From Pseudemcibacter aquimaris (GTDB lineage: Bacteria; Pseudomonadota; Alphaproteobacteria; Sphingomonadales; Emcibacteraceae): a DNA stretch of 64,000 nt. Where the stretch lies: positions 3,075,501 to 3,139,500 of the forward strand of contig NZ_CP079800.1 of the NCBI RefSeq assembly GCF_028869115.1, written 5' to 3'. A program made the position numbers and the translations under genes. Positions 18,728 through 28,706 of this stretch are shown piece by piece. Below the pieces are notes generated by a model that searched no databases, had not been told where the DNA came from, and saw nothing but the letters and a program-made list of their open reading frames with translations. The first letter of the stretch is position 1. Each line of letters begins with the position of its first letter.

Positions 18728-20071
18728 ATGAAACAATTTTTCAAAACGACTATTTGTGCGATTGGTATTTTCAGCATTTATATGTCGGCACCATCATTCG
18801 CAGCGAAAACGGAAACATATAATCAGCTAAATTTATTTGCTGATGTGTTTGAACGTATCCGCGCCAATTATGTGAAAGATGTTGATGATGAAGAATTAAT
18901 CGAAGCCGCCATTAACGGCATGCTGACATCACTTGACCCACATTCCACATACCTAAATCCGAAAAGATACGAAGGCATGCGCGTTCAAACCAGCGGTGAA
19001 TTTGGCGGCCTTGGTATCGAGGTAACAATGGACCGTGGTGTAATCCTTGTGGTTTCACCAATGGATGATACCCCCGCGTTCCGTGCTGGCATCAAAGCAG
19101 GCGATTACATTACCCGCATTGACGGTGAACAAATCAATGGTCTGACGCTTAACGAAGCCGTTGAAAAAATGCGTGGTAAGGTTGGTACAGACATTGATGT
19201 GACAATTGTCCGTAAGGGCGAAAGCGACGTCATTGAAATTACCCTAACCCGCGCAATTATCGAGGTACAATCCGTTCGTCACCGCATTGAAGACGAAGTT
19301 GGTTACATCCGCGTATCATCATTCACAGAAAAAACAGGACCCGGCCTTCGTGAAGCGATTACAGAAATTAAAGAAGAACTAGGCGACAATATGCAGGGTA
19401 TTGTTCTTGATCTTCGTAATAATCCGGGTGGTCTTCTTGATCAGGCGGTTGCAGTTTCAAGCGCATTTCTTGACCGCGGCGAGATCGTATCAACACGCAC
19501 AAGAAATGACCGCAATATTCAACGTTATAATTCACAGCGCGGTGACAGCATTGATGGTAAATCACTTGTTGTATTGATTAATGGTGGTTCTGCATCCGCA
19601 TCTGAAATTGTTGCAGGCGCACTTCAAGACCATGAACGTGCCGTGGTTGTTGGAACACAGTCATTCGGTAAAGGTTCCGTTCAAACAGTAATGCCGCTTT
19701 CAACCAATGGCGCCATGAGCCTGACGACCGCTTATTACTTTACGCCATCTGGTAATTCCATTCAAAACGAAGGAATCACACCAGATGTTGTTGTGGAACA
19801 GCTTCGTCTTGATGACACGGAAGAAGTTAGAACAAGACGCAGTGAAGCAAGCCTACGCGGAAGCCTTGCCAACCCAAATGCAGATGATGAAGAAGAAGGC
19901 GATGAGGAAGAAATTGATCTAAACCTTGGTTCCGAAGAAGGTGAAGAGGCAGATTCCGAAGAAGAAAGTGAAGAGGAAGAAGAGCAACGCTTAACCACAG
20001 CACAGGATGACTATCAGCTTAATTTTGCGCTGAATCTTATTCGTGGTATGTCTATCGCCAGAAGTAATTAA
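18728..20071 (+). CDS. ctpA: Carboxy-terminal processing peptidase CtpA (S41)
   Basis: A periplasmic serine protease that trims C-termini of envelope proteins. It has 447 residues: a signal peptide (1-26), a PDZ domain at about 90-175, and an S41 catalytic domain with nucleophile S290 in GGSASASE and Lys315 in SFGKGSVQ. Residues from about 375 to 430 form an Asp/Glu-rich tail that is longer than in many relatives. It probably works with the neighbouring EnvC on peptidoglycan hydrolases, as Ctp proteins do elsewhere; that link is inferred. Confidence 0.95.
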   Translation: MKQFFKTTICAIGIFSIYMSAPSFAAKTETYNQLNLFADVFERIRANYVKDVDDEELIEAAINGMLTSLDPHSTYLNPKRYEGMRVQTSGEFGGLGIEVTMDRGVILVVSPMDDTPAFRAGIKAGDYITRIDGEQINGLTLNEAVEKMRGKVGTDIDVTIVRKGESDVIEITLTRAIIEVQSVRHRIEDEVGYIRVSSFTEKTGPGLREAITEIKEELGDNMQGIVLDLRNNPGGLLDQAVAVSSAFLDRGEIVSTRTRNDRNIQRYNSQRGDSIDGKSLVVLINGGSASASEIVAGALQDHERAVVVGTQSFGKGSVQTVMPLSTNGAMSLTTAYYFTPSGNSIQNEGITPDVVVEQLRLDDTEEVRTRRSEASLRGSLANPNADDEEEGDEEEIDLNLGSEEGEEADSEEESEEEEEQRLTTAQDDYQLNFALNLIRGMSIARSN

Positions 20072-20120
20072 CAATAAAGAAGCAATGAAAAAGCATCGCC
20101 AGCACGGGGAAGTGTAATAT

Positions 20121-21212
20121 ATGGCAAATGAACCGGAACTAAAGAGTTCAACAAAACGTAGAGCTCTAAGCCCTCTAATGGTGGCTTGGGGCATTGTTTT
20201 GATATCACTTGGCCTAGCAGTTGGCTGGGTGATATTATCTGAACCGCCGGAAACTGTTTCTGATACTCCTACTACTTCAAGCGTGGCTACGGATGAACCT
20301 TCATCCGATCCGGCGATTACCGATGAACCACCAGCTATGAGCGAGCCTGCATCAACGCCAGTTACAGAAACGCCCGCAAATAATCCAATGCTTGCCACAC
20401 AATCCCCATTACCGCCCGTGCCAAATCAAAATTTATTGGTTGCAGGTGATAATGGTTTAAAGCCGGCCCTTGGACCGGATGGTCTTGTGGTATGGAAAGA
20501 ATATGCAAGACCATTTGAAGGGGCAGAAGAACGTCCGCGCATTGCAATCCTTGTGACGGATGTGGGTTTAAACAGCAAAAGCAGCCAAGCCGCCATTGAT
20601 AATTTACCGGGTCAAGTAGATCTTGCCTTTTCCCCGTACGGCAGAAACCTTCAAGACTGGATGGATAAATCAAGAAACCGCGGTCATGAAGGATTTTTAA
20701 TGATCCCTACCGAGCCACTAAATTACCCGGATAGCGATCCTGGTCCCCATACACTTGTTGCGGATATGAGCGAACGTGAAAATATGTCGCGCCTTGACTG
20801 GATATTGTCACAAGTCACTGGTTACGTGGGTGTCGTTAATCATATGGGGTCAAAATTCACCGCATCAGAAGAAGACATGACGCCGGTTATCACAGACCTT
20901 GCATCAAGAGGTTTAATGCTTGTTGATGCCAGATCCACCAGATTTAGCATGGCAGCTCGTCTTGCGAGACGTACCGGCATGCCGCGCGCCATGAATGATC
21001 GGTATATTGATAACAATCTTACCCCATCAAACATTCAAAACGAACTCGCTGAACTTGAAAAAACAGCCAACACGTTTGGTGCCGCACTTGGCATGGCACG
21101 CGCATTACCAATTACAATTAATGAAATTGCCGAATGGTCAAAAACTTTGGAACAAAAAGGCATCGACCTTGTTCCGGTAACGGCCATCGCCAACAGACAA
21201 CCGATAAAGTAA
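20121..21212 (+). CDS. yibQ: Divergent polysaccharide deacetylase family protein (YibQ)
   Basis: A 363-residue protein with one N-terminal membrane anchor (about 19-39), a Ser/Thr/Pro-rich linker to about residue 100, and a DUF610 domain related to NodB-type polysaccharide deacetylases. Domain landmarks are PRIAILVTDVGLNS, FSPYGRNLQDW and MIPTEPLNYPDSDPGPHTL. The substrate is unknown. It follows ctpA and ends two bases before rppH, which is a conserved position. Confidence 0.9.
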   Translation: MANEPELKSSTKRRALSPLMVAWGIVLISLGLAVGWVILSEPPETVSDTPTTSSVATDEPSSDPAITDEPPAMSEPASTPVTETPANNPMLATQSPLPPVPNQNLLVAGDNGLKPALGPDGLVVWKEYARPFEGAEERPRIAILVTDVGLNSKSSQAAIDNLPGQVDLAFSPYGRNLQDWMDKSRNRGHEGFLMIPTEPLNYPDSDPGPHTLVADMSERENMSRLDWILSQVTGYVGVVNHMGSKFTASEEDMTPVITDLASRGLMLVDARSTRFSMAARLARRTGMPRAMNDRYIDNNLTPSNIQNELAELEKTANTFGAALGMARALPITINEIAEWSKTLEQKGIDLVPVTAIANRQPIK

Positions 21213-21214
21213 AT

Positions 21215-21682
21215 ATGGAAAAGAACCTACCTTACCGCCCTTGCGCGGGCATAATGTTACTGAATGCAGATAATAAAGTTTTTGTTGCAAAGCGCATCGA
21301 CACCAAAGTCGAAGCCTGGCAAATGCCGCAAGGCGGAATCGATGAAGGGGAAGATACGCGTGAAGCCGCCCTTCGTGAACTTGAAGAAGAAACAGGCATC
21401 AACAACGTCACCATCATTGATGAATATGATGGCTGGCTTACCTATGACCTTCCGGATGAACTTTATGGCAAAGTTTGGAAAGGTAGGTACGGCGGCCAAT
21501 CCATGAAATGGTATGTGATGCGCTTTAACGGTCAGGATAGTGATATTAATATTGAAACTGCCCATCCCGAATTTGCAGAATGGAAATGGTCTGATATGAG
21601 AGATCTTCCGGATATGATTGTTCCTTTTAAGCGCGATATATATCAAAAACTAGCTGATAAATTTGCACATTTGGCGGGGTAA
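21215..21682 (+). CDS. rppH: RNA pyrophosphohydrolase
   Basis: Removes pyrophosphate from 5' triphosphate ends of mRNA and so starts decay. It has 155 residues. The Nudix box starts at GG40 and runs to about residue 62 (GGIDEGEDTREAALRELEEE). YRPCAGIMLLN near the start and the GQSMKWYVMRF strand are typical. The ATG at 21215 follows the yibQ stop by two bases; longer in-frame readings overlap yibQ and lack family similarity. Confidence 0.95.
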   Translation: MEKNLPYRPCAGIMLLNADNKVFVAKRIDTKVEAWQMPQGGIDEGEDTREAALRELEEETGINNVTIIDEYDGWLTYDLPDELYGKVWKGRYGGQSMKWYVMRFNGQDSDINIETAHPEFAEWKWSDMRDLPDMIVPFKRDIYQKLADKFAHLAG

Positions 21683-21685
21683 ATT

Positions 21686-22486
21686 ATGCTTGATGAAGAT
21701 AACAAAATATTGTCGCCCAAAGACGTTCTTATAAAAGCCTATAGCAATTTAAAAGATAATCTTAAGTCATATTGCATACTTTCTTATGTTGTTATGTTGC
21801 CGCTATCCCTATTGCAATTCATTGCACCATTAAGAATTAATCCTGAGACCACTTCTTTCACAGAGGTTTTATTACCATTACTGCTCACATTGGCGTTTCT
21901 AGTGATTTTCAGCATTTTATTATATCGGCAATTCCTAATGGGTAAGGATAGTGTTTTTAAATTACCCTTTGCTTCATTTGCCGAAAAGTTCATAAAATCA
22001 TTTGCTTATACCATCGCATTGTCGCTCGTATTAATTCTTGCGCTATTAAGTGTCGGGCTGTTATTTGGGCTTATACTGGTTATTGTCAACGCGGCAGCGG
22101 GTGAAAACGCAACCGATAACATCGTCATATCAACCGTCATATGGATGCTGATGTCATTGTTCATGGCGCTTGTTATATTCAGAACGATACCGACGTTTGC
22201 GAACCTCGCTGTAAGTAATACGCTTCTTCCGATGAAAAGCTCTTATTATTATACGCGGCAAAACAACAAAAATCTGATTTTAATAGCCATTGGCTGTTAT
22301 GCACCTATGGCCATGATTTCGGCATTGTTGTTTTATATAATCTATTCATTGGGACTTGAATCGGATGTTAGCACAATGGTTATTTCGTATATCTTGATGC
22401 CAATTAGCCTTGCACCATTTGCCCTACAGGTATCAGCAGGATCGGTTTTATTTGCTGAACTAGTCCCGGATGAGTATAAAAGTTAA
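21686..22486 (+). CDS. Hypothetical six-helix membrane protein (paralogue 1)
   Basis: I do not recognise a named family. The 266-residue product has a short cytoplasmic start (LSPKDVLIKAYSNLKDNLKSY) and about six hydrophobic segments, near 33-52, 62-84, 107-135, 150-172, 192-217 and 223-250. It begins three bases after rppH. The next gene encodes a protein with the same layout and weak similarity, so the pair looks like an old tandem duplication. Function unknown. Confidence 0.75.
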   Translation: MLDEDNKILSPKDVLIKAYSNLKDNLKSYCILSYVVMLPLSLLQFIAPLRINPETTSFTEVLLPLLLTLAFLVIFSILLYRQFLMGKDSVFKLPFASFAEKFIKSFAYTIALSLVLILALLSVGLLFGLILVIVNAAAGENATDNIVISTVIWMLMSLFMALVIFRTIPTFANLAVSNTLLPMKSSYYYTRQNNKNLILIAIGCYAPMAMISALLFYIIYSLGLESDVSTMVISYILMPISLAPFALQVSAGSVLFAELVPDEYKS

Positions 22487-22504
22487 ACGGATTGCCAATA
22501 GAAT

Positions 22505-23371
22505 ATGAAATTTGATTGTAACCCACTTTGTATCAATACCAGTTTAAAGGACGCCTATAAGTGTCTTTGGCATTACAAGTGGAATCACATCATGATTTCT
22601 TACCTTGCATTTTTACCGTTCACTATCATCGGCCTTGCCGGACTTTTTGATCCTTTCTTTTTACCAAGGCCATCAACAGAAATGGTGCCAGACGGATATA
22701 ATCTTTCATTCATTCTATATATCCTGACGACTTATCTTTGGGCGATCCCCTGTATGATATTATGGCAACGTTTATATTTAATTGGGCCTAGCGGGCTTAT
22801 AAGAAAGAAAATATGGCCGATTTTAACACGCAGTTTTGTGCTTATTACCAAAGTACTGTTTCTAATCGGTCTTGCGTCAATGGTAACCATTGGCCTGATC
22901 ACCGCACTATTATACGTTATTAATTCCTCAGGTCTTGGTGAATCGCTTTCTGACTTTTTTATCTTAAGCGAGAATGAAATTTTCCGTTATCTGGTGATTG
23001 CTGTGATAACCGGTTTTGTCACCTATCTTGTGTTTCTAAGATTTAGTCTTGCTATGTGTGCGAGAACCATCGGAAAACGCATCGGACTGCTGACGTCATG
23101 GCGTCTTACGCAAAAGAACACCACACGCATGTTCATCAGTTTTTTAAGCATCATTCTGCCGATCATACTATTCACGTTGGCGTTTTTGTTAATCTATCAA
23201 GGACTGTTTGGATTAAATTTATTTTATTCCGGCGAAATGTTAAGCACATTTTCCTATATCCATATCTTTGTGTTAGCTCCTGTCATAACGTTACCGCTTT
23301 CTGCACTCTGCTCGCAGTGCGCATCATTCTATCGTCATTGTGGCGGTGAAGATTGCCCACAAGGTCTTTAA
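22505..23371 (+). CDS. Hypothetical six-helix membrane protein (paralogue 2)
   Basis: A 288-residue membrane protein with the same architecture as the preceding gene: a helical start (INTSLKDAYKCLWHYKWNH) and about six transmembrane segments. Shared positions include the segment after helix 2 (LWQRLYLIG against LYRQFLMGK) and the loop before helix 5 (TSWRLTQKNTTRM against SSYYYTRQNNKNL). The C-terminus is Cys-rich (CSQCASFYRHCGGEDC). It is the last gene of the plus-strand series, followed by a terminator. Function unknown. Confidence 0.75.
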   Translation: MKFDCNPLCINTSLKDAYKCLWHYKWNHIMISYLAFLPFTIIGLAGLFDPFFLPRPSTEMVPDGYNLSFILYILTTYLWAIPCMILWQRLYLIGPSGLIRKKIWPILTRSFVLITKVLFLIGLASMVTIGLITALLYVINSSGLGESLSDFFILSENEIFRYLVIAVITGFVTYLVFLRFSLAMCARTIGKRIGLLTSWRLTQKNTTRMFISFLSIILPIILFTLAFLLIYQGLFGLNLFYSGEMLSTFSYIHIFVLAPVITLPLSALCSQCASFYRHCGGEDCPQGL

Positions 23372-23394
23372 CAGAATTAAACACTCCACAATAA

Positions 23395-23426
23395 AAAACC
23401 CCGCCGGAATATCCTGACGGGGTTTT
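23395..23426. terminator. Bidirectional terminator between paralogue 2 and atpC
   Basis: AAAACCCCG (23395-23403) pairs with CGGGGTTTT (23418-23426). The GC stem is flanked by A and T runs on both sides, so it can end transcription from both the plus-strand series and the minus-strand atp operon. Confidence 0.85.
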
Positions 23427-23450
23427 AAATTCAAAATTCTATTTAAAGAA

Positions 23451-23861
23451 CTACGCGGCTTCACGCTCCAGAACTTCTAAGATTGACTGAACCTGATCGC
23501 GAGCTTTTTCAGCACGAGCACGGGTCTCATCATCTTTTGCATCCTGAACATCTTCGTTTAGGTCTTTAAGCTCTGCTTCATAGGCTGCTTTATCAACATC
23601 GCCTAATGGCTTTGCAAGCTCGGCAAGAATTGTAAGACCTTCTGCGTTAACTTCGGCGAAGCCACCCGCAACAAGAAGTTTTTCAGCGGCACCACCGTCG
23701 TGTACTTCAATCACACCAGTACGGAGTGTTGAAACAACTGGCGCATGCGCAGGAAGGACACCGAAGTCCCCTTCCGTACCTGGAACAACAACCATATCCA
23801 CATCTGCGGATTTAAGAAGTTTTTCCGGTGATACTAGTTCAAAATGAAGTTTATCGGCCAT
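23451..23861 (-). CDS. atpC: F1 ATP synthase epsilon subunit
   Basis: Central-stalk subunit of F1 that couples rotation and inhibits hydrolysis. It has 136 residues: an N-terminal beta-sandwich ([29 protein letters not shown]) and a C-terminal helical hairpin. It is the last gene of atpHAGDC, 21 bases after atpD. Confidence 0.97.
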   Translation of the reverse strand: MADKLHFELVSPEKLLKSADVDMVVVPGTEGDFGVLPAHAPVVSTLRTGVIEVHDGGAAEKLLVAGGFAEVNAEGLTILAELAKPLGDVDKAAYEAELKDLNEDVQDAKDDETRARAEKARDQVQSILEVLEREAA

Positions 23862-23882
23862 AACCGTAAATTCCTTATTTTA

Positions 23883-25349
<1,467 letters not shown>

Positions 25350-25352
25350 TTA

Positions 25353-26231
25353 TTAAAGCGCTTCCGCGCCCGAAATAATTTCAATCAATTCGTTTGTAAT
25401 AACAGCCTGACGTGTACGGTTATAAGTCGTACGCAGACTATCGATCATTTCACCAGCATTACGGGTCGCGTTATCCATCGCTGTCATACGTGAACCCTGC
25501 TCACTGGCTGCGTTTTCAAGCAACGCACGGAAAAGCTGAACACCAACGTTACGTGGTAGCAGATCTTCCAAAATTTCATTTTCATCTGGTTCATACTCGT
25601 AACAAGCGCCACCAAGGTCAGTTGCGCCATCTTCTGGAACAGAAGCTGGAATAAGCTGAAGTGGTGTTACTTCCTGAGTTAGAACGTTAATGAATTTAGC
25701 GAAGAAAAGCGTACATACGTCGAAATCACCTGCGTCATACATTTCAATGAAGCGCTCTGCAATTGGCGCTGCATCGGAAAATGCATAATTTCTAACATGA
25801 CTCATGTCGAAATGCTGAATGATTTTATCGGAATATTCACGCTTAAGTACCGCTGCACCTTTTTTACCGATTGTAATGATGCTGACATCTTTACCTTCGG
25901 CAACAAGTGCATCGATCTTTGCTTTCGCTGCTTTCACGATGTTTGTATTAAAGCCGCCACACAGACCACGTTCGGAAGTCGCAACCACAACAAGTTGCTT
26001 TTGATCGCTACCTGTACCTGCAAGAAGTCGAGGACCACCAGTTTGGCCCTTCATGCTTGATGCAAGTGAGGATAGGACCTTTTCCATACGCTCTGCGTAA
26101 GGACGCGCCGCTTCCGCCGCGTCCTGCGCTTTTCTAAGCTTTGAAGCAGAAACCATTTGCATCGCTTTGGTAATCTTTTGCGTAGATTCCACACTTGCAA
26201 TTCGGTTTCTGAGGTCTTTAAGGTTAGCCAT
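25353..26231 (-). CDS. atpG: F1 ATP synthase gamma subunit
   Basis: The rotating central shaft of F1. It has 292 residues with the N-terminal helix (LRNRIASVESTQKITKAMQMVSA region, about 6-28) and the C-terminal helix ending RQAVITNELIEIISGAEAL; the two form the coiled-coil axle. ERGLCGGFN marks the central domain. It sits between atpA and atpD. Confidence 0.98.
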   Translation of the reverse strand: MANLKDLRNRIASVESTQKITKAMQMVSASKLRKAQDAAEAARPYAERMEKVLSSLASSMKGQTGGPRLLAGTGSDQKQLVVVATSERGLCGGFNTNIVKAAKAKIDALVAEGKDVSIITIGKKGAAVLKREYSDKIIQHFDMSHVRNYAFSDAAPIAERFIEMYDAGDFDVCTLFFAKFINVLTQEVTPLQLIPASVPEDGATDLGGACYEYEPDENEILEDLLPRNVGVQLFRALLENAASEQGSRMTAMDNATRNAGEMIDSLRTTYNRTRQAVITNELIEIISGAEAL

Positions 26232-26261
26232 ATTGACTTATCCTAACTTAATCCTTGTTTC

Positions 26262-27791
26262 TTAAACGAAGTTACCAGCAAATTTACCAATAACGTCCTT
26301 CAGCTTGTCACTTGTTTCCGGTGAAACTGCACCTTCATTTGTGATTGTATCAAGTACGTCACTATGATTTGCATGCATTTCAGAAATAAGCGCTTCTTCG
26401 AAACGGTTAACATCACCAACTTCAATGTTGTCTAGGAAGCCATTCACACCTGAGAAGATGGAAACAACCTGTTCAGCAACAGACATTGGTGAATATTGTG
26501 CTTGTTTCAGTAGCTCTGTTAGGCGCGCACCACGGTTAAGAAGCTGCTGTGTCGCTGCATCAAGGTCAGAACCGAACTGCGCGAACGCTGCCATCTCACG
26601 GTATTGAGCAAGCTCAAGTTTAATTGTACCGGAAACCTGTTTCATCGCTTTAACCTGGGCTGATGAACCCACACGAGATACTGATAGACCAACGTTAATC
26701 GCGGGACGGATACCTTGGTAGAATAGTTCTGTTTCAAGGAAGATCTGACCGTCTGTAATCGAAATAACGTTTGTTGGAATATAGGCTGACACGTCACCCG
26801 CCTGTGTTTCAATCACAGGAAGCGCTGTTAGTGAACCGTTACCTGCATCATCACCCATCTTCGCTGCACGCTCAAGAAGACGTGAATGAAGATAGAAAAC
26901 GTCACCAGGATACGCTTCACGTCCAGGAGGACGACGAAGAAGAAGTGACATCTGACGATAAGCAACCGCCTGTTTTGTAAGGTCGTCATGTACGATAACC
27001 GCGTGCATTCCGTTATCACGGAAATATTCGCCCATCGCTGTACCTGTATATGGTGCAAGGAACTGCATCGGTGCAGGCTCAGACGCTGTCGCTGCAACAA
27101 CGATTGAGTATTCCATCGCGCCGTTGTCTTCTAGTGTCTTAACGATTTGAGCAACAGTTGAACGTTTTTGACCAACCGCAACATAGATACAGTAAAGTTT
27201 CTTGCTCTCGTCATCACCGGCGTTTACTTCTTTCTGGTTAAGGAAAGCGTCAATCGCTACGGCTGTTTTACCTGTTTGACGGTCACCAATGATAAGTTCA
27301 CGTTGACCACGACCAACCGGCACAAGAGCGTCAATCGCTTTAAGACCAGTTTGTACTGGCTCATGCACAGATTTACGAGGGATAATACCAGGGGCTTTTA
27401 CTTCCACACGACCGCGTGTTACGTCTTCGAGCGGGCCTTTACCGTCAATTGGGTTACCAAGGCCATCTACAACACGACCCAGTAGACCACGACCAACCGG
27501 TACGTCCACAATCGAACCAAGACGCTTAACAGTGTCGCCTTCTTTAATATCACGGTCAGAACCGAAAATAACAACACCAACGTTGTCAGCTTCAAGGTTC
27601 AAAGCCATTCCACGAATACCGCCCGGGAATTCAACCATTTCACCAGCCTGCACATTGTCCAGACCATATACACGGGCAATACCGTCACCAACTGATAGAA
27701 CTTTACCAACTTCAGATACTTCAGCTTCGTCACCGAAATTAGCGATCTGTTCTTTCAAAATTTTGGAAATTTCCGCTGCACGGATGTCCAT
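26262..27791 (-). CDS. atpA: F1 ATP synthase alpha subunit
   Basis: Non-catalytic nucleotide-binding subunit of F1. It has 509 residues; the P-loop is GDRQTGKTA and [18 protein letters not shown] carries the arginine finger. The start codon shares one base with the atpH stop (TAATG), which implies coupled translation. Confidence 0.99.
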   Translation of the reverse strand: MDIRAAEISKILKEQIANFGDEAEVSEVGKVLSVGDGIARVYGLDNVQAGEMVEFPGGIRGMALNLEADNVGVVIFGSDRDIKEGDTVKRLGSIVDVPVGRGLLGRVVDGLGNPIDGKGPLEDVTRGRVEVKAPGIIPRKSVHEPVQTGLKAIDALVPVGRGQRELIIGDRQTGKTAVAIDAFLNQKEVNAGDDESKKLYCIYVAVGQKRSTVAQIVKTLEDNGAMEYSIVVAATASEPAPMQFLAPYTGTAMGEYFRDNGMHAVIVHDDLTKQAVAYRQMSLLLRRPPGREAYPGDVFYLHSRLLERAAKMGDDAGNGSLTALPVIETQAGDVSAYIPTNVISITDGQIFLETELFYQGIRPAINVGLSVSRVGSSAQVKAMKQVSGTIKLELAQYREMAAFAQFGSDLDAATQQLLNRGARLTELLKQAQYSPMSVAEQVVSIFSGVNGFLDNIEVGDVNRFEEALISEMHANHSDVLDTITNEGAVSPETSDKLKDVIGKFAGNFV

Positions 27792-28399
27792 TATCCAACC
27801 TCTTTCATTGTTGCTTCAAGATTAGCAAGTTTTGTTTTTAATGATGAATCAATCATGCGGGAACCAACACGAACGACCATACCGCCAAGCAGTTCTTCGT
27901 CCACTTCAGTTTCCACGTTTACATCACGTCCAACCATTGATTTTAGCTTTTTGCTGATTGCATCAAGCTGTTTTTTGTCAAGCTTACAAGCTGTAACCAC
28001 AGAAGCATTAACCTCACCACGGTGATGCTCAAGCTTTCTGTTAAATTCTCTAATAATATTTGACAGTTGATCCAGACGGCGATTGTGCGTCACAACACCA
28101 AGGAAATTTTCAACTGTTTTTGATAGACCCGCCGCTTTCACAAGCTCAGCCATTGCAGCTGATTGATTGGCACGGGAAATTACCGGACTTGTCGTTAGCA
28201 TATAAAGCTCGTCGCTTTCTTTAATAAGAGCGCCAAGAGCATTAATTTCTTCTGCTACACTATCAAGTGATTTTGCTTCTTCCGCGATTTCAAATAACGC
28301 AACCGCATAACGACCGGCAAGGCCCGTTAGCGAAATATTTTCAGAAGCAATATTTTCTGCTTTTTCAGATGACACGTCTATGTCTTCCTTTTTGTTCAT
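27791..28399 (-). CDS. atpH: F1 ATP synthase delta subunit
   Basis: Peripheral-stalk subunit that joins F1 to the F0 b subunits. It has 202 residues: an N-terminal helical bundle after [15 protein letters not shown] and a C-terminal part with [22 protein letters not shown]. It is the first gene of the F1 operon; the F0 genes are elsewhere, as usual in alphaproteobacteria. The start is the ATG at 28399; a TTG two codons upstream is less likely. The acidic N-terminal 25 residues are an extension. Confidence 0.95.
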   Translation of the reverse strand: MNKKEDIDVSSEKAENIASENISLTGLAGRYAVALFEIAEEAKSLDSVAEEINALGALIKESDELYMLTTSPVISRANQSAAMAELVKAAGLSKTVENFLGVVTHNRRLDQLSNIIREFNRKLEHHRGEVNASVVTACKLDKKQLDAISKKLKSMVGRDVNVETEVDEELLGGMVVRVGSRMIDSSLKTKLANLEATMKEVG

Positions 28400-28706
28400 G
28401 AACAACTCTCACCCAAGGGAATCATTCATCAGATAAAAAACAAATAATTTCTAACGCTTTTTCCCTTATTTAGCCCCATTTTCATGGAATTTCTAAGGGC
28501 AAAAATTTGTTATAAATTACCAATAGTCGCGCGATACCTAGCATACAGTTTCACATACTGCAAGGTCACAATTTACCCTAACTCACTTTTTTATGAAAAT
28601 GTCAAAAAAATCGGCCTTTTTTGCCTATATTCTCGGTAAAAAACCACTGTACTCTGGACATTGCAGTGACAATCAGGAAATCCAAGAAAATTATGACCGA
28701 TTGATT
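28400..28706. other. Intergenic region upstream of the atp operon
   Basis: About 300 AT-rich bases between priA and atpH, both on the minus strand. It should hold the atp promoter; a possible minus-strand pair is TTGCAG and TAGGTA with 17 bases between, near 28535-28565, but the match is weak. A 60-codon plus-strand reading frame at 28593-28775 runs into priA and has no features of a real protein. No tRNA or clear terminator is seen. Confidence 0.45.
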
